Counted from the first letter of the stretch, positions 1 through 5,745 are shown. The stretch: 6,665 nt of DNA from an uncultured bacterium (GCA_905216175.1 CAJMSV010000090.1:1-6665); one strand, 5' to 3'. Numbers and translations are program-made. The notes: generated from the letters alone by a model not told the origin.

Positions 1-17
1 ACAGTCCTGCGCAAGAC

Positions 18-40
18 GAAGGCCACATTAAGTGGCCTTC
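18..40 (+). terminator. Rho-independent terminator of an upstream gene
   Basis: A perfect 9-bp stem, GAAGGCCAC (18-26) with GTGGCCTTC (32-40), closes a 5-base loop ATTAA and is followed by CTTTG. The only T-rich side is on the plus strand, so it most likely ends a plus-strand gene lying before the window. It implies that nrdG, further downstream, is transcribed from its own promoter. Confidence 0.8.
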
Positions 41-273
41 TTTGCGTGCGGAACTCATATCGAGCAAAAGCCCAAGCGGCCCTCTCGGTTCAGCCAAGTT
101 GACGTAGCTGAGATGCAGCATGAGGCCTGCTCACTCCTCGAAGTTCTTAGCGGAAATAATTTGAGCTGCAGCTGCGATTTACTTGCGATGGCGGTTGAGC
201 TGCAACAAAGTTTTTATTGGACCTCGAACCCTATACTCGATGTTCGCTTTGTTCATTGAGTTACCCTTTGCAT
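41..273. other. Intergenic stretch without a convincing gene
   Basis: This stretch lies between the upstream terminator and the inverted repeat before nrdG. A frame is open from a GTG at 32 to a TGA ending at 259, but that GTG lies inside the terminator stem. An internal ATG at 113 would give 48 residues with no clear ribosome binding site and no recognisable family. A 10-base direct repeat, TTGAGCTGCA, occurs at 161-170 and 195-204. I see no tRNA, known riboswitch or NrdR-box-like pair. It may hold the nrdG promoter and an unrecognised leader or small RNA. Confidence 0.5.
211..237 (+). promoter_or_regulatory. Possible nrdG promoter
   Basis: TATACT at 232-237 matches the -10 consensus at five of six positions. 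The best -35 candidate is a weak TTTTTA at 211-216 with a 15-base spacer. A start near 244 would place the whole inverted repeat 274-357 in the nrdG leader. This is a weak call based on the -10 box only. Confidence 0.3.
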
Positions 274-357
274 GAGGCCGGGACATATCGTCCCGCCCGC
301 AGTTTCGCAGGCCGAAGGCCGAGAATGTTTGAGGACGGGATGATATGTCCCGGCCTC
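274..357. repeat. Long nested inverted repeat in the nrdG leader
   Basis: Bases 274-295 pair with 336-357 over 22 bp, with a single G-U wobble (290 with 341), around a 40-base centre. Each arm is also a small palindrome: CGGGAC (279-284) with GTCCCG (290-295), and CGGGAT (336-341) with GTCCCG (347-352). The centre carries GGCC-GAA-GGCC (310-320). The element can therefore form one long hairpin or three short ones. It ends 15 bases before the nrdG start, directly against its ribosome binding site. It could be a REP- or MITE-like element or a leader regulator. There is no T-tract after it, so it is not a standard terminator. Confidence 0.8.
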
Positions 358-359
358 CC

Positions 360-364
360 GGGAG
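360..364 (+). promoter_or_regulatory. nrdG ribosome binding site abutting the hairpin
   Basis: GGGAG (360-364) stands 8 bases before ATG 373 and supports that start over in-frame upstream codons such as ATG 325, which lies inside the inverted repeat. It forms the right half of the palindrome CTCCCGGGAG (355-364), whose left half overlaps the end of the hairpin arm, so folding of the element could influence access to the site. Confidence 0.6.
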
Positions 365-372
365 AGTTACCT

Positions 373-954
373 ATGAATTACGCGAACATTAAGTATTTCG
401 ACATTGCTGATGGGGAAGGCGTTCGTACTTCTCTGTTTGTGAGCGGGTGCCGTCGTGGGTGCAAGAACTGCTTTAACTCTGTCGCGTGGGACTTTGCTGC
501 GGGTGAGCCGTTCGACCGTGCCGTCGAGGACAAGATTATCGAGAGTCTCGACCATCCCTTTATCGATGGCCTGACGATTCTGGGCGGCGAGCCTATGGAG
601 CCCGAGAATCAGGCGGGACTTGTTGACTTTATCGAACGCGTGCGTGCGGCCTATCCCGCGGGGTCGGGCAAGACCATTTGGTGCTTTACCGGCGACGTGC
701 TCGAGGAGCTTATGCCGGGCGGTCGCCATCATACCGAGGCGACGGACCGTATCCTTGCCTGCCTCGATATGTTGGTGGATGGCCCGTTTGTTCAGGATCT
801 GTACGATATCTCATTGCGTTTTAGAGGCTCGAGTAACCAGCGTGTGATCGATATGAACGCTACGCGCGACCGTGCTGAGCGCGAGGGTGTTGTGCTTTGC
901 GACGCTGTGGAGCTTTGGCGGGACGATCCGGTCTATTCGACCCATACTATGTAG
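373..954 (+). CDS. nrdG: Anaerobic ribonucleotide reductase activating protein (radical SAM)
   Basis: NrdG is the radical SAM activase that installs the glycyl radical on the class III ribonucleotide reductase NrdD, allowing deoxynucleotide synthesis without oxygen. The 193-residue product opens with the family-typical MNYANIKYFDIADGEGVR. It has the cluster-binding CX3CX2C motif at C26, C30 and C33 (SGCRRGCKNCFN), and a GGEP motif at residues 71-74 that fits the SAM-binding region. Length is normal for NrdG. The start at 373 is preferred because it has a GGGAG site 8 bases upstream and matches the family N-terminus; in-frame extension to 217 would translate through the inverted repeat. NrdD is not in the window and may lie before the terminator at 18-40. 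The protein should be cytoplasmic. A generic glycyl-radical activase is less likely, as those are longer with extra ferredoxin-type clusters. Confidence 0.92.
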   Translation: MNYANIKYFDIADGEGVRTSLFVSGCRRGCKNCFNSVAWDFAAGEPFDRAVEDKIIESLDHPFIDGLTILGGEPMEPENQAGLVDFIERVRAAYPAGSGKTIWCFTGDVLEELMPGGRHHTEATDRILACLDMLVDGPFVQDLYDISLRFRGSSNQRVIDMNATRDRAEREGVVLCDAVELWRDDPVYSTHTM

Positions 955-955
955 C

Positions 956-986
956 TTGTGGCCGATGCCAAAGGGCGTGGTACCAT
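956..986 (+). promoter_or_regulatory. Probable promoter of the folE cluster
   Basis: TTGTGG (956-961) and an extended -10, TGG-TACCAT (-10 hexamer 981-986), are separated by 19 bases directly after the nrdG stop. A transcript would begin around 993, about 28 bases before the folE start. This argues against extending folE upstream to GTG 958. The spacer is longer than optimal, and nrdG read-through is also possible because no terminator is visible between the genes. Confidence 0.45.
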
Positions 987-1020
987 AGCGCGAACGCAAA
1001 ATCGGAAAAGTGAGGCCCAG

Positions 1021-1578
1021 ATGGTCGATCAGGAAAAAGTCGAGGCCGCCATTAAGCTGTTGCTTGAGGGCATAGGCGAGGACCCAACTCGTGAGGGCCT
1101 GCTGGAGACCCCGGCGCGCGTTGCCCGTATGTATGGTGAGATCGCCGGTGGTATGGACCAGAGTGCCGAGGAGCACCTGTCCAAAACCTTTGCCGTCGCT
1201 TCGAACGATTTGGTTATCGAGCGCGACATCACGTTTTACTCGCTGTGCGAGCATCATCTGCTGCCGTTTTACGGCAAGGCTGCCATTGGCTATATCCCCA
1301 ACGGCCGTGTCGCAGGGCTTTCCAAGCTCGCCCGCACGGTTGAGGTTTATGCCCGCCGTCTACAGCTGCAGGAGCAGCTGTGTGCGCAGGTTGCCGACGC
1401 TCTCATGGATTATCTCGCTCCCCAGGGAGCGATTGTGCTCATGGAAGCCGAGCATATGTGTATGACCATGCGCGGCGTGCAAAAGCCTGGCACCAAGACC
1501 GTGACGCTCGCTCGCCGCGGCGTCTTTGAGACCGATCCCGCGCTCGAGGAGCGTTTCTTTAGGATGCTGGGACGCTAA
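1021..1578 (+). CDS. folE: GTP cyclohydrolase I
   Basis: This enzyme converts GTP to 7,8-dihydroneopterin triphosphate and formate, the first step of tetrahydrofolate synthesis. The 185-residue protein has the zinc-site signature SLCEHHLLPFYGKAAIGYIP: C76 and H79 are ligands, and C147 in the EHMCMTMRG motif is the third. The Q154-K155-P156-G157 segment and the N-terminal DPTREGLLETPARVARMY segment are also typical. This is the canonical zinc-dependent type, not the FolE2 type. ATG 1021 has GAGG (1012-1015) at 5-base spacing and gives a normal family N-terminus. An in-frame GTG at 958 would add 21 residues, but it overlaps the apparent promoter. The HD protein gene follows after two bases, so the two are almost certainly co-transcribed. 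The enzyme is expected to be a cytoplasmic homodecamer. Confidence 0.96.
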   Translation: MVDQEKVEAAIKLLLEGIGEDPTREGLLETPARVARMYGEIAGGMDQSAEEHLSKTFAVASNDLVIERDITFYSLCEHHLLPFYGKAAIGYIPNGRVAGLSKLARTVEVYARRLQLQEQLCAQVADALMDYLAPQGAIVLMEAEHMCMTMRGVQKPGTKTVTLARRGVFETDPALEERFFRMLGR

Positions 1579-1580
1579 CT

Positions 1581-2162
1581 ATGAGAGTCGTCAACGACTT
1601 TGCATCGAAGACCGATGAGGGGACGTCGCGTCGCGGCTTTATGGCTTCGGGCTTGGCCCCCTTTGGTGCCATGCCTCGCATTGATTACATTTGTGCCAAC
1701 GGGCTGTTCCGGCGGCATCTGGGCAACATTGCGCAGTTGGAATCGGGGCGCATCTTCTGCCGCCACGGTATTGACCATCTGCTCGATGTCTCTCGCATTA
1801 TGTGGATCAAGAATCTCGAGGAGCAGCTCGAATTTGACCGCGAGGTCATCTACGCCACGGCACTTCTTCACGATATCGGCAAAGATGAACAGTATGAATC
1901 GGGTATATCCCATGATGTTGCAAGCGAACGCGTCGCTGATGCGATTCTCGGCGGCATGCCCGATGACGTGGCGTTTGAGCCGGCCGATGCCGCAGCCATT
2001 AAGACGGCCATTCTGGGCCATCGAAAGCTGCGCGTGAACAGCCAACCGCTTGAGCGTCTGCTCTATGCAGCCGACAAAGCGTCGCGCGCCTGCTTTGCAT
2101 GCCCCGCGCGCAATGCTTGCAACTGGAGCGATGATAAAAAGAACCTGTCGATTCGCGTGTAG
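1581..2162 (+). CDS. HD-domain phosphohydrolase in the folate cluster, with C-terminal Cys cluster
   Basis: The 193-residue protein belongs to the HD superfamily of metal-dependent phosphohydrolases. Visible metal-ligand candidates are H62/H66 in RHGIDHLLDV, the doublet H97-D98 in ALLHDIGKDEQY, H111, H147 in ILGHR, and D165 in LLYAADKASR. A compact C171-X2-C174-X5-C180 cluster followed by NWSDDKKN near the C-terminus could bind zinc or iron; I recall similar HD proteins in Clostridia. The start is two bases after the folE stop, with a partial GGGA site (1569-1572); ATG 1671 is an alternative that would drop a poorly conserved N-terminus. The position between folE and folB suggests a role in folate synthesis, perhaps removing phosphate from dihydroneopterin triphosphate or monophosphate. 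That role is inferred from context only; the substrate cannot be read from the sequence. There is no signal peptide or membrane segment. Confidence 0.85.
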   Translation: MRVVNDFASKTDEGTSRRGFMASGLAPFGAMPRIDYICANGLFRRHLGNIAQLESGRIFCRHGIDHLLDVSRIMWIKNLEEQLEFDREVIYATALLHDIGKDEQYESGISHDVASERVADAILGGMPDDVAFEPADAAAIKTAILGHRKLRVNSQPLERLLYAADKASRACFACPARNACNWSDDKKNLSIRV

Positions 2163-2205
2163 TTAGTTTGCGCGGTCGGGGTTCTAAACGAAGGAGACGA
2201 TCGCG

Positions 2206-2691
2206 ATGAGCAACAAGAAACTGCCCGAGAATGCAACCAAGACTGAAGGCGCCGAGCTCGCCCGCCGTGGAAGGGGCGAAATATCCACCGCAACGGCGGT
2301 GCCCCACGTGAGCTATGACGACCTTCGCCATGCCGACCGCATCACCGTTGAAGGTCTTGAGGTTTTTGCTAACCATGGCGTGTATCCCGAAGAGAACGCG
2401 CTGGGCCAGAAGTTCATCGTGTCCTTGGTACTCTATGCCGACCTGCGTGCAGCGGGGGAGCACGATAACCTGGACGCCTCGATTGACTATGGCTCGGTGT
2501 GCCACGATGTCGATGGCTATCTGCGCGAGCATACGTTTAAGCTCATCGAGGCTGCAGCTGAGGGTGTGGCCTCGATGCTGCTGCGTCGTTACCCCTTGCT
2601 GCTTGGCGTGCGCGTTAAGCTCGATAAGCCTTGGGCGCCCGTCGGTCTTCCCCTGGCAAGCTGCGGTGTCGAGATCGAGCGCGTGCGCTAA
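2206..2691 (+). CDS. folB: Dihydroneopterin aldolase
   Basis: FolB cleaves 7,8-dihydroneopterin to 6-hydroxymethyl-7,8-dihydropterin and glycolaldehyde, the precursor for HPPK and dihydropteroate synthase. The aldolase domain covers residues 43-161. By alignment from memory with the E. coli enzyme, catalytic E21, Y53 and K98 correspond to E63 (HGVYPEENALGQ), Y95 (SIDYGSV) and K141 (VKLDKPWAP). Substrate-anchoring E115 lies in KLIEAAAE. At 161 residues it is longer than the usual 120 or so because of a charged, low-hydrophobicity N-terminal extension of about 40 residues. That start is supported by a strong AAGGAG (2191-2196) 9 bases before the ATG, so the extension appears real. It follows the HD gene by 43 bases, with no terminator between. 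folP and folK are not in the window. It converges with the next gene across only 6 bases. Confidence 0.93.
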   Translation: MSNKKLPENATKTEGAELARRGRGEISTATAVPHVSYDDLRHADRITVEGLEVFANHGVYPEENALGQKFIVSLVLYADLRAAGEHDNLDASIDYGSVCHDVDGYLREHTFKLIEAAAEGVASMLLRRYPLLLGVRVKLDKPWAPVGLPLASCGVEIERVR

Positions 2692-2697
2692 CCGGTT

Positions 2698-3474
2698 CTA
2701 ATACGTCTCTATGGGTGGCTGCTTGAGCCGCTGGGACAGTGCTCTATTGTTGGGGCAGTACGTGTCGAGCAGGGCGTGAAACCGCTGATTGTGGCTTGGC
2801 TCGAGCAGGTGGACGAGCTCGTGGGCGACAACCATGTCAAGGCACTCGACGGGGTAGGCGGCAAGTTCTCGTGCGATGCGAATGGCGCCGGTTTTGGGCG
2901 TGCATGATCCCCAGCGCGTTTTCATGCTGCGCACGGAAACGCGGGAAACGGCGACACCCATTGCGATTTCGTATGCGTGCACCATATCACGCAGCGCCGA
3001 TGTGACTTCGGACGTATAGAGCTGGTCAATATGGGCTTGGATCTCACTGGGCGTTAAGCCGTCGAGGGGCGCGTTCCACTTGGCCTGCGGACGTTCGTCT
3101 GGCTCGTCGGTACCCATAAAGCTTGCGAACGTGGCTTGTTTGGGCCGCGGTGCGGGTGACTTAAAGTTGTGATCGAGCGCATCTTGTACCGTGATGGGCT
3201 TGCCCCAAAGTGCAATGATGGACGAGGGGCTGAGCGGCTCTCGCGCCGTCGCCTGACGTTGCTCGCGCTGGGCAAGCCGGCTGATAATCCAGGCGCTGTT
3301 GCGCTTCACAAACGCTTCGATACGCTCGCGGCTGGCGCCGAGCGGTGCGCTGGCGTGGACCTCACCGCTCGATGTGACGCGCAGGTTGAAGTTTTTGACG
3401 CGCTTTTTGGTAACGACGACGGGGATGGGAGTCCCATCCGGTTGGGGTAGGAAAAGCGTAAATTGCTGCGTCAA
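2698..3474 (-). CDS. YgjP-like (DUF45) zinc metallohydrolase
   Basis: This is a YgjP/DUF45-type putative zinc metalloprotease of the WLM/M48-like group; its substrate is unknown. From TTG 3474 it has 258 residues. The C-terminal catalytic core shows TRWGSC (about 186-191) and then VAHELVHLLEPSHNQRF, with HExxH ligands H218 and H222, catalytic E219 and a third histidine, H228. The N-terminal half (KKRVKNFNLRV, then APLGASRERIEAFVKRNSAWI) also fits the family. The first in-frame ATG is at 3507, but it is buried in the second arm of a hairpin and has no Shine-Dalgarno sequence. TTG 3474 has AAGGA six bases upstream and is preferred; using 3507 would add 11 residues. The protein has no signal peptide and should be cytoplasmic. 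It lies downstream of the dipeptidase gene on the same strand, with the hairpin between them. Confidence 0.85.
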   Translation of the reverse strand: MTQQFTLFLPQPDGTPIPVVVTKKRVKNFNLRVTSSGEVHASAPLGASRERIEAFVKRNSAWIISRLAQREQRQATAREPLSPSSIIALWGKPITVQDALDHNFKSPAPRPKQATFASFMGTDEPDERPQAKWNAPLDGLTPSEIQAHIDQLYTSEVTSALRDMVHAYEIAMGVAVSRVSVRSMKTRWGSCTPKTGAIRIARELAAYPVECLDMVVAHELVHLLEPSHNQRFHALLDTYCPNNRALSQRLKQPPIETY

Positions 3475-3480
3475 AAGTGG

Positions 3481-3485
3481 TCCTT
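3481..3485 (-). promoter_or_regulatory. Ribosome binding site deciding a TTG start
   Basis: On the minus strand AAGGA (complement of 3481-3485) lies six bases before TTG 3474. No comparable site precedes ATG 3507, so this site favours TTG as the start of the YgjP-like gene. Confidence 0.55.
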
Positions 3486-3497
3486 CAGATTGGGGAC

Positions 3498-3531
3498 GGG
3501 CCGGCATGTCGACCGTTCGGCATGCCGGCCC
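3498..3531. repeat. Intergenic hairpin between dipeptidase and YgjP-like genes
   Basis: GGGCCGGCATG (3498-3508) is perfectly complementary to CATGCCGGCCC (3521-3531). A T-G wobble and two more pairs extend the stem to 14 positions around a loop of about six bases. On the minus strand it follows the dipeptidase stop by 17 bases. It lacks a T-tract, so it may be an mRNA-stabilising, processing or weak terminating structure rather than a standard terminator. Its second arm contains the annotatable ATG of the downstream gene. Confidence 0.75.
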
Positions 3532-3548
3532 GCTCAGGGGATGTGAAA

Positions 3549-4562
3549 TTAATAACGCTCAAAGAAGGCAAGGGCATTATCGCTGCAGAGCTTCTGCATC
3601 ACGGTCTTGCCAAAGTGCTTGGAGAGCATGTTCTGGAACTCGGGCATCTTGCTGGCATCGGAGAGGAAGGCGGGCACCGTGGCACCGTCCCAGTCGCCGC
3701 CGAGCGCGATGACGTCCTCGCCGCCCAGGTCGAGCCAGTGCTCGATATGTGCCGCCAGCTGGTCGAAGGTGACGTCTGCGGCTGTCTTGTCGGTTGCGTC
3801 GTTGGAAAGGAACTCGCTGCAGTAGTTGAGGCCGACGATGCCACCCATGTCGCGAATGGTGCGGAACTGGTCGTCGGTGAGGTTGCGCTTAACGCCGCAA
3901 ACTGCACGAGAGTTGGAGTGGCTGGCGACGAAGGGACGTGTGGCGTGGGCGACAACCTCGTCAAAGCACTCATCGTTGAGGTGGGAGACGTCAAGCACCA
4001 TGCCGGCGTGCTCCATCTGCGTAAGTGCCTCGATGCCGGCGGCGGTGAGGCCGGCGTGGGTATCGTGTCCGCTCGCGAGCGGTCCCTGCGCATTCCAGCT
4101 GAGCGATGACATGAGTACGCCCAAGCTCTTGAGCACCTCGATCAGCGCGGGGTCCTCGGCAAAGAACGTGGCGTTTTCGATGGTGTGGATGCAGGCGACC
4201 TTGCCGTCTTTGAGCGCGGGGCGAATGTCTGCCGCGCTGCGTACGTTGACCATGCGGTCGTGGTTGAGCATTGCCTGGCCGCTCATATGCGCCATGATCT
4301 GCGCCTGGAAGCGCGCGGCGTGGGCGGTGGGAATCTCATCGGGGACAAACGTGGCGAAGCACTGTGCCCATGGCGTGTTGCCGATCTTTGCGAGCGAGAT
4401 GGCGCAGGCGTTGCCCTCGATGAGGTCGAAATCTTGCGGATGCGTTTCGTCGCCGGGGAAATAACCGTCGGTGCCGGCGGTAAAGCGCAGGTCGAGATCG
4501 AGCGTGGCCCAGCCGATGCGGTCGGCGGTGTCGCAGTGTAGGTCAAATACGGGATATGCCAT
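3549..4562 (-). CDS. M19-family zinc dipeptidase (renal/membrane dipeptidase type)
   Basis: This 337-residue enzyme belongs to peptidase family M19, binuclear zinc dipeptidases that cleave dipeptides, including ones with a C-terminal D-residue. Metal-site motifs are complete: H9-x-D11 in FDLHCDT, bridging E129 in IHTIENA, H194 in LDVSHLND and H215 in VASHSNSRAVCG. D290 in ALGGDWDG matches the conserved active-site aspartate. There is no signal peptide or lipobox, so unlike the mammalian namesake it should be cytoplasmic and probably handles imported or cell-wall-derived dipeptides. ATG 4562 is chosen because GGAGG (complement of 4567-4571) lies four bases upstream and the HxD motif falls at the usual distance. 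In-frame extension upstream adds ten residues with no family support. It is divergent from the FKBP gene. Confidence 0.93.
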   Translation of the reverse strand: MAYPVFDLHCDTADRIGWATLDLDLRFTAGTDGYFPGDETHPQDFDLIEGNACAISLAKIGNTPWAQCFATFVPDEIPTAHAARFQAQIMAHMSGQAMLNHDRMVNVRSAADIRPALKDGKVACIHTIENATFFAEDPALIEVLKSLGVLMSSLSWNAQGPLASGHDTHAGLTAAGIEALTQMEHAGMVLDVSHLNDECFDEVVAHATRPFVASHSNSRAVCGVKRNLTDDQFRTIRDMGGIVGLNYCSEFLSNDATDKTAADVTFDQLAAHIEHWLDLGGEDVIALGGDWDGATVPAFLSDASKMPEFQNMLSKHFGKTVMQKLCSDNALAFFERY

Positions 4563-4603
4563 GGTTCCTCCGGTTGCAGCGTTTCTTTGCAAACTGTCAT
4601 TGA

Positions 4604-4609
4604 ATTGTA
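4604..4609 (-). promoter_or_regulatory. Candidate -10 box of the dipeptidase gene
   Basis: On the minus strand TACAAT (complement of 4604-4609) matches the -10 consensus at five of six positions and would start a transcript about 35 bases before ATG 4562. No good -35 is visible at 16-18 bases, so the call is tentative. Confidence 0.35.
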
Positions 4610-4618
4610 TGACTAGGG

Positions 4619-4624
4619 TATAGT
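4619..4624 (+). promoter_or_regulatory. Candidate -10 box of the slyD-like operon
   Basis: TATAGT (4619-4624) matches five of six -10 consensus bases and gives a leader of about 50 bases before ATG 4683. The -35 region is weak. It lies 10 bases from the opposing candidate box, so the two promoters would be divergent and close together. Confidence 0.4.
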
Positions 4625-4641
4625 TAGCGCCATATGTTCAC

Positions 4642-4664
4642 GGCGGCCCGCGTTGTGCGCCGCC
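4642..4664 (+). other. Stem-loop in the slyD-like leader
   Basis: GGCGGC (4642-4647) pairs with GCCGCC (4659-4664) around an 11-base loop, ending 8 bases before the GGAGG ribosome binding site (4673-4677). It could affect message stability or translation. No match to a known riboswitch is apparent. Confidence 0.4.
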
Positions 4665-4682
4665 CTTATCACGGAGGTTACC

Positions 4683-5111
4683 ATGTCCAACCAGGGCAAG
4701 AAGGTCAAGACTCATTATCGCGGCACGCTCGACGACGGCACGCAGTTCGATAGCTCCTACGATCGCGGCGAGCCGCTGGAGTTCACCTGCGGCGCCGGTC
4801 AGATGATCAAGGGCTTCGACGCCGCTGTTGTCGACATGCAGATGGGCGAGAAGAAGACCGTGCACATCCCGGCTGCCGATGCCTACGGCGAGCACAATCC
4901 CGAGATGGTTATTACCTTCCCGGCCGAGCAGGTTCCCAACATCGAGCAGATCGAGAAGGGCATGAAGCTCTTCCTGTCCACGCCGAGCGGCATGCCTGTC
5001 CCCGCCGTCGTCATCGACGTAACGCCCGAGGCTGTGACGCTCGATGCCAACCACGAGCTTGCCGGCAAGGACCTCAACTTTGATATCGAGCTCGTCGAGG
5101 TCGAGGGTTAG
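4683..5111 (+). CDS. slyD: FKBP-type peptidyl-prolyl isomerase, SlyD-like
   Basis: This protein catalyses cis-trans isomerisation of prolyl bonds and acts as a folding helper in the cytoplasm. The 142-residue product begins with an FKBP half (VKTHYRGTLDDGTQFDSS, then GQMIKGFDAAVVDMQMGEKKTVHIP). The insert-in-flap region, about residues 68-125, contains AYGEHNPEMVITFPAEQVPN. The chain then returns to the FKBP fold and ends at DIELVEVEG. This domain order is that of SlyD. The His/Cys-rich C-terminal tail by which E. coli SlyD binds nickel for hydrogenase maturation is absent, so metal delivery is uncertain. H71 in the YGEHNP segment is one of few histidines. The start has GGAGG at 5-base spacing. 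A UreE-like gene follows after three bases, implying co-expression. Confidence 0.92.
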   Translation: MSNQGKKVKTHYRGTLDDGTQFDSSYDRGEPLEFTCGAGQMIKGFDAAVVDMQMGEKKTVHIPAADAYGEHNPEMVITFPAEQVPNIEQIEKGMKLFLSTPSGMPVPAVVIDVTPEAVTLDANHELAGKDLNFDIELVEVEG

Positions 5112-5114
5112 AGC

Positions 5115-5693
5115 ATGCCTGAGCGCTTGGTTTCGACGACATGCTTGGGAAATCTCAACGATCCGTCCTATGAACTTCTGCTTCGCCGGAAGCTGGGCGG
5201 CGTCTTTGAAGTTGACGAGCTACTGCTCGATTGGGACCAGGCTGATGTATGCGCGTTTGTGGGCGTGACGGAGCTGGGGCGCACGGTCGATGTTCGGCTG
5301 GATACTGCCGACGGCGGTCGTTTTGTCGACGGCGACGTGCTCGCCGTCGACCGTTCGGGCGTGGTGCCCGTGGCGGTTGTCGTGCGCCTGCGCAGCGCCG
5401 AGGTTTATTTGGTCGAAGTTGACCGCATGGACCCGATTGCGCTCGCGCATGCGTGCTGGGAGATCGGCAATATGCATGCGCCGCTTTTTCGAGGCGATTC
5501 GGACGAGTATACCGTGCGCATGTATACGCCGGTGCAGCCTGTTTTGGGCCGCATGCTCCGGGGCGTCGAGGGCGTTCGGCTCTCGACGGTTACCCGTGAA
5601 CTCGATTCGGACCGGCGCTTTGCGTCGAGTGCGGCGGATGCCGTTGTGAGTATGGCACCAGACTTTACGATCGTAAAGAAGGCGCGCGGTTAA
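5115..5693 (+). CDS. UreE-like protein (possible nickel metallochaperone)
   Basis: The 192-residue product resembles UreE, the dimeric nickel chaperone of urease maturation. The central part carries DGDVLAVD (72-79), a typical UreE element, and then MDPIALAHACWEIGNMHAPLF (about 105-125). The latter matches the UreE C-terminal domain, where the GN-x-H histidine (H121 here; H96 in Klebsiella UreE) is the conserved nickel ligand at the dimer interface. The second histidine motif of Klebsiella UreE (H110/H112) is not evident and there is no His-rich tail. The N-terminal 50 residues are not clearly assignable. No urease structural or accessory gene is nearby; instead the gene is coupled to slyD (three-base gap, GAGGG at 5103-5107). 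It may serve another nickel enzyme or have lost metal delivery. The family call rests on motif recognition only. Confidence 0.7.
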   Translation: MPERLVSTTCLGNLNDPSYELLLRRKLGGVFEVDELLLDWDQADVCAFVGVTELGRTVDVRLDTADGGRFVDGDVLAVDRSGVVPVAVVVRLRSAEVYLVEVDRMDPIALAHACWEIGNMHAPLFRGDSDEYTVRMYTPVQPVLGRMLRGVEGVRLSTVTRELDSDRRFASSAADAVVSMAPDFTIVKKARG

Positions 5694-5706
5694 CGTGCGT
5701 ATAAGT

Positions 5707-5745
5707 AAGGCGGACTTTGAGAGACAACTATTCAAAGTCCGCCTT
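5707..5745 (+). terminator. Rho-independent terminator after the UreE-like gene
   Basis: AAGGCGGACTTTG (5707-5719) and CAAAGTCCGCCTT (5733-5745) form a perfect 13-bp stem with a 13-base loop, 14 bases after the UreE-like stop. Only a short T-run follows (TTTCTGTT). It should end the slyD/UreE-like transcript, with some read-through into the HAD gene possible. Confidence 0.8.

Noticed and set aside
99..104. TTGACG as a -35 box
   Set aside because: No acceptable -10 hexamer lies 16-18 bases downstream.
32..259. 75-residue open frame from GTG 32
   Set aside because: The start lies in the 3' arm of a terminator, there is no ribosome binding site and no family is recognised; the internal ATG 113 version is equally unsupported.
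217..372. N-terminal extension of nrdG to codons upstream of ATG 373
   Set aside because: It would translate through the long inverted repeat, and family members begin at the MNYANIKY sequence, which has its own ribosome binding site.
2163..2205. Possible remnant of folP between the HD gene and folB
   Set aside because: The gap is only 43 bases and shows no dihydropteroate synthase sequence, so loss of a gene here cannot be supported.
3477..4109. Long plus-strand frames opposite the dipeptidase and YgjP-like genes
   Set aside because: They are antisense shadows of high-GC coding sequence; the minus-strand frames carry complete metalloenzyme motifs.
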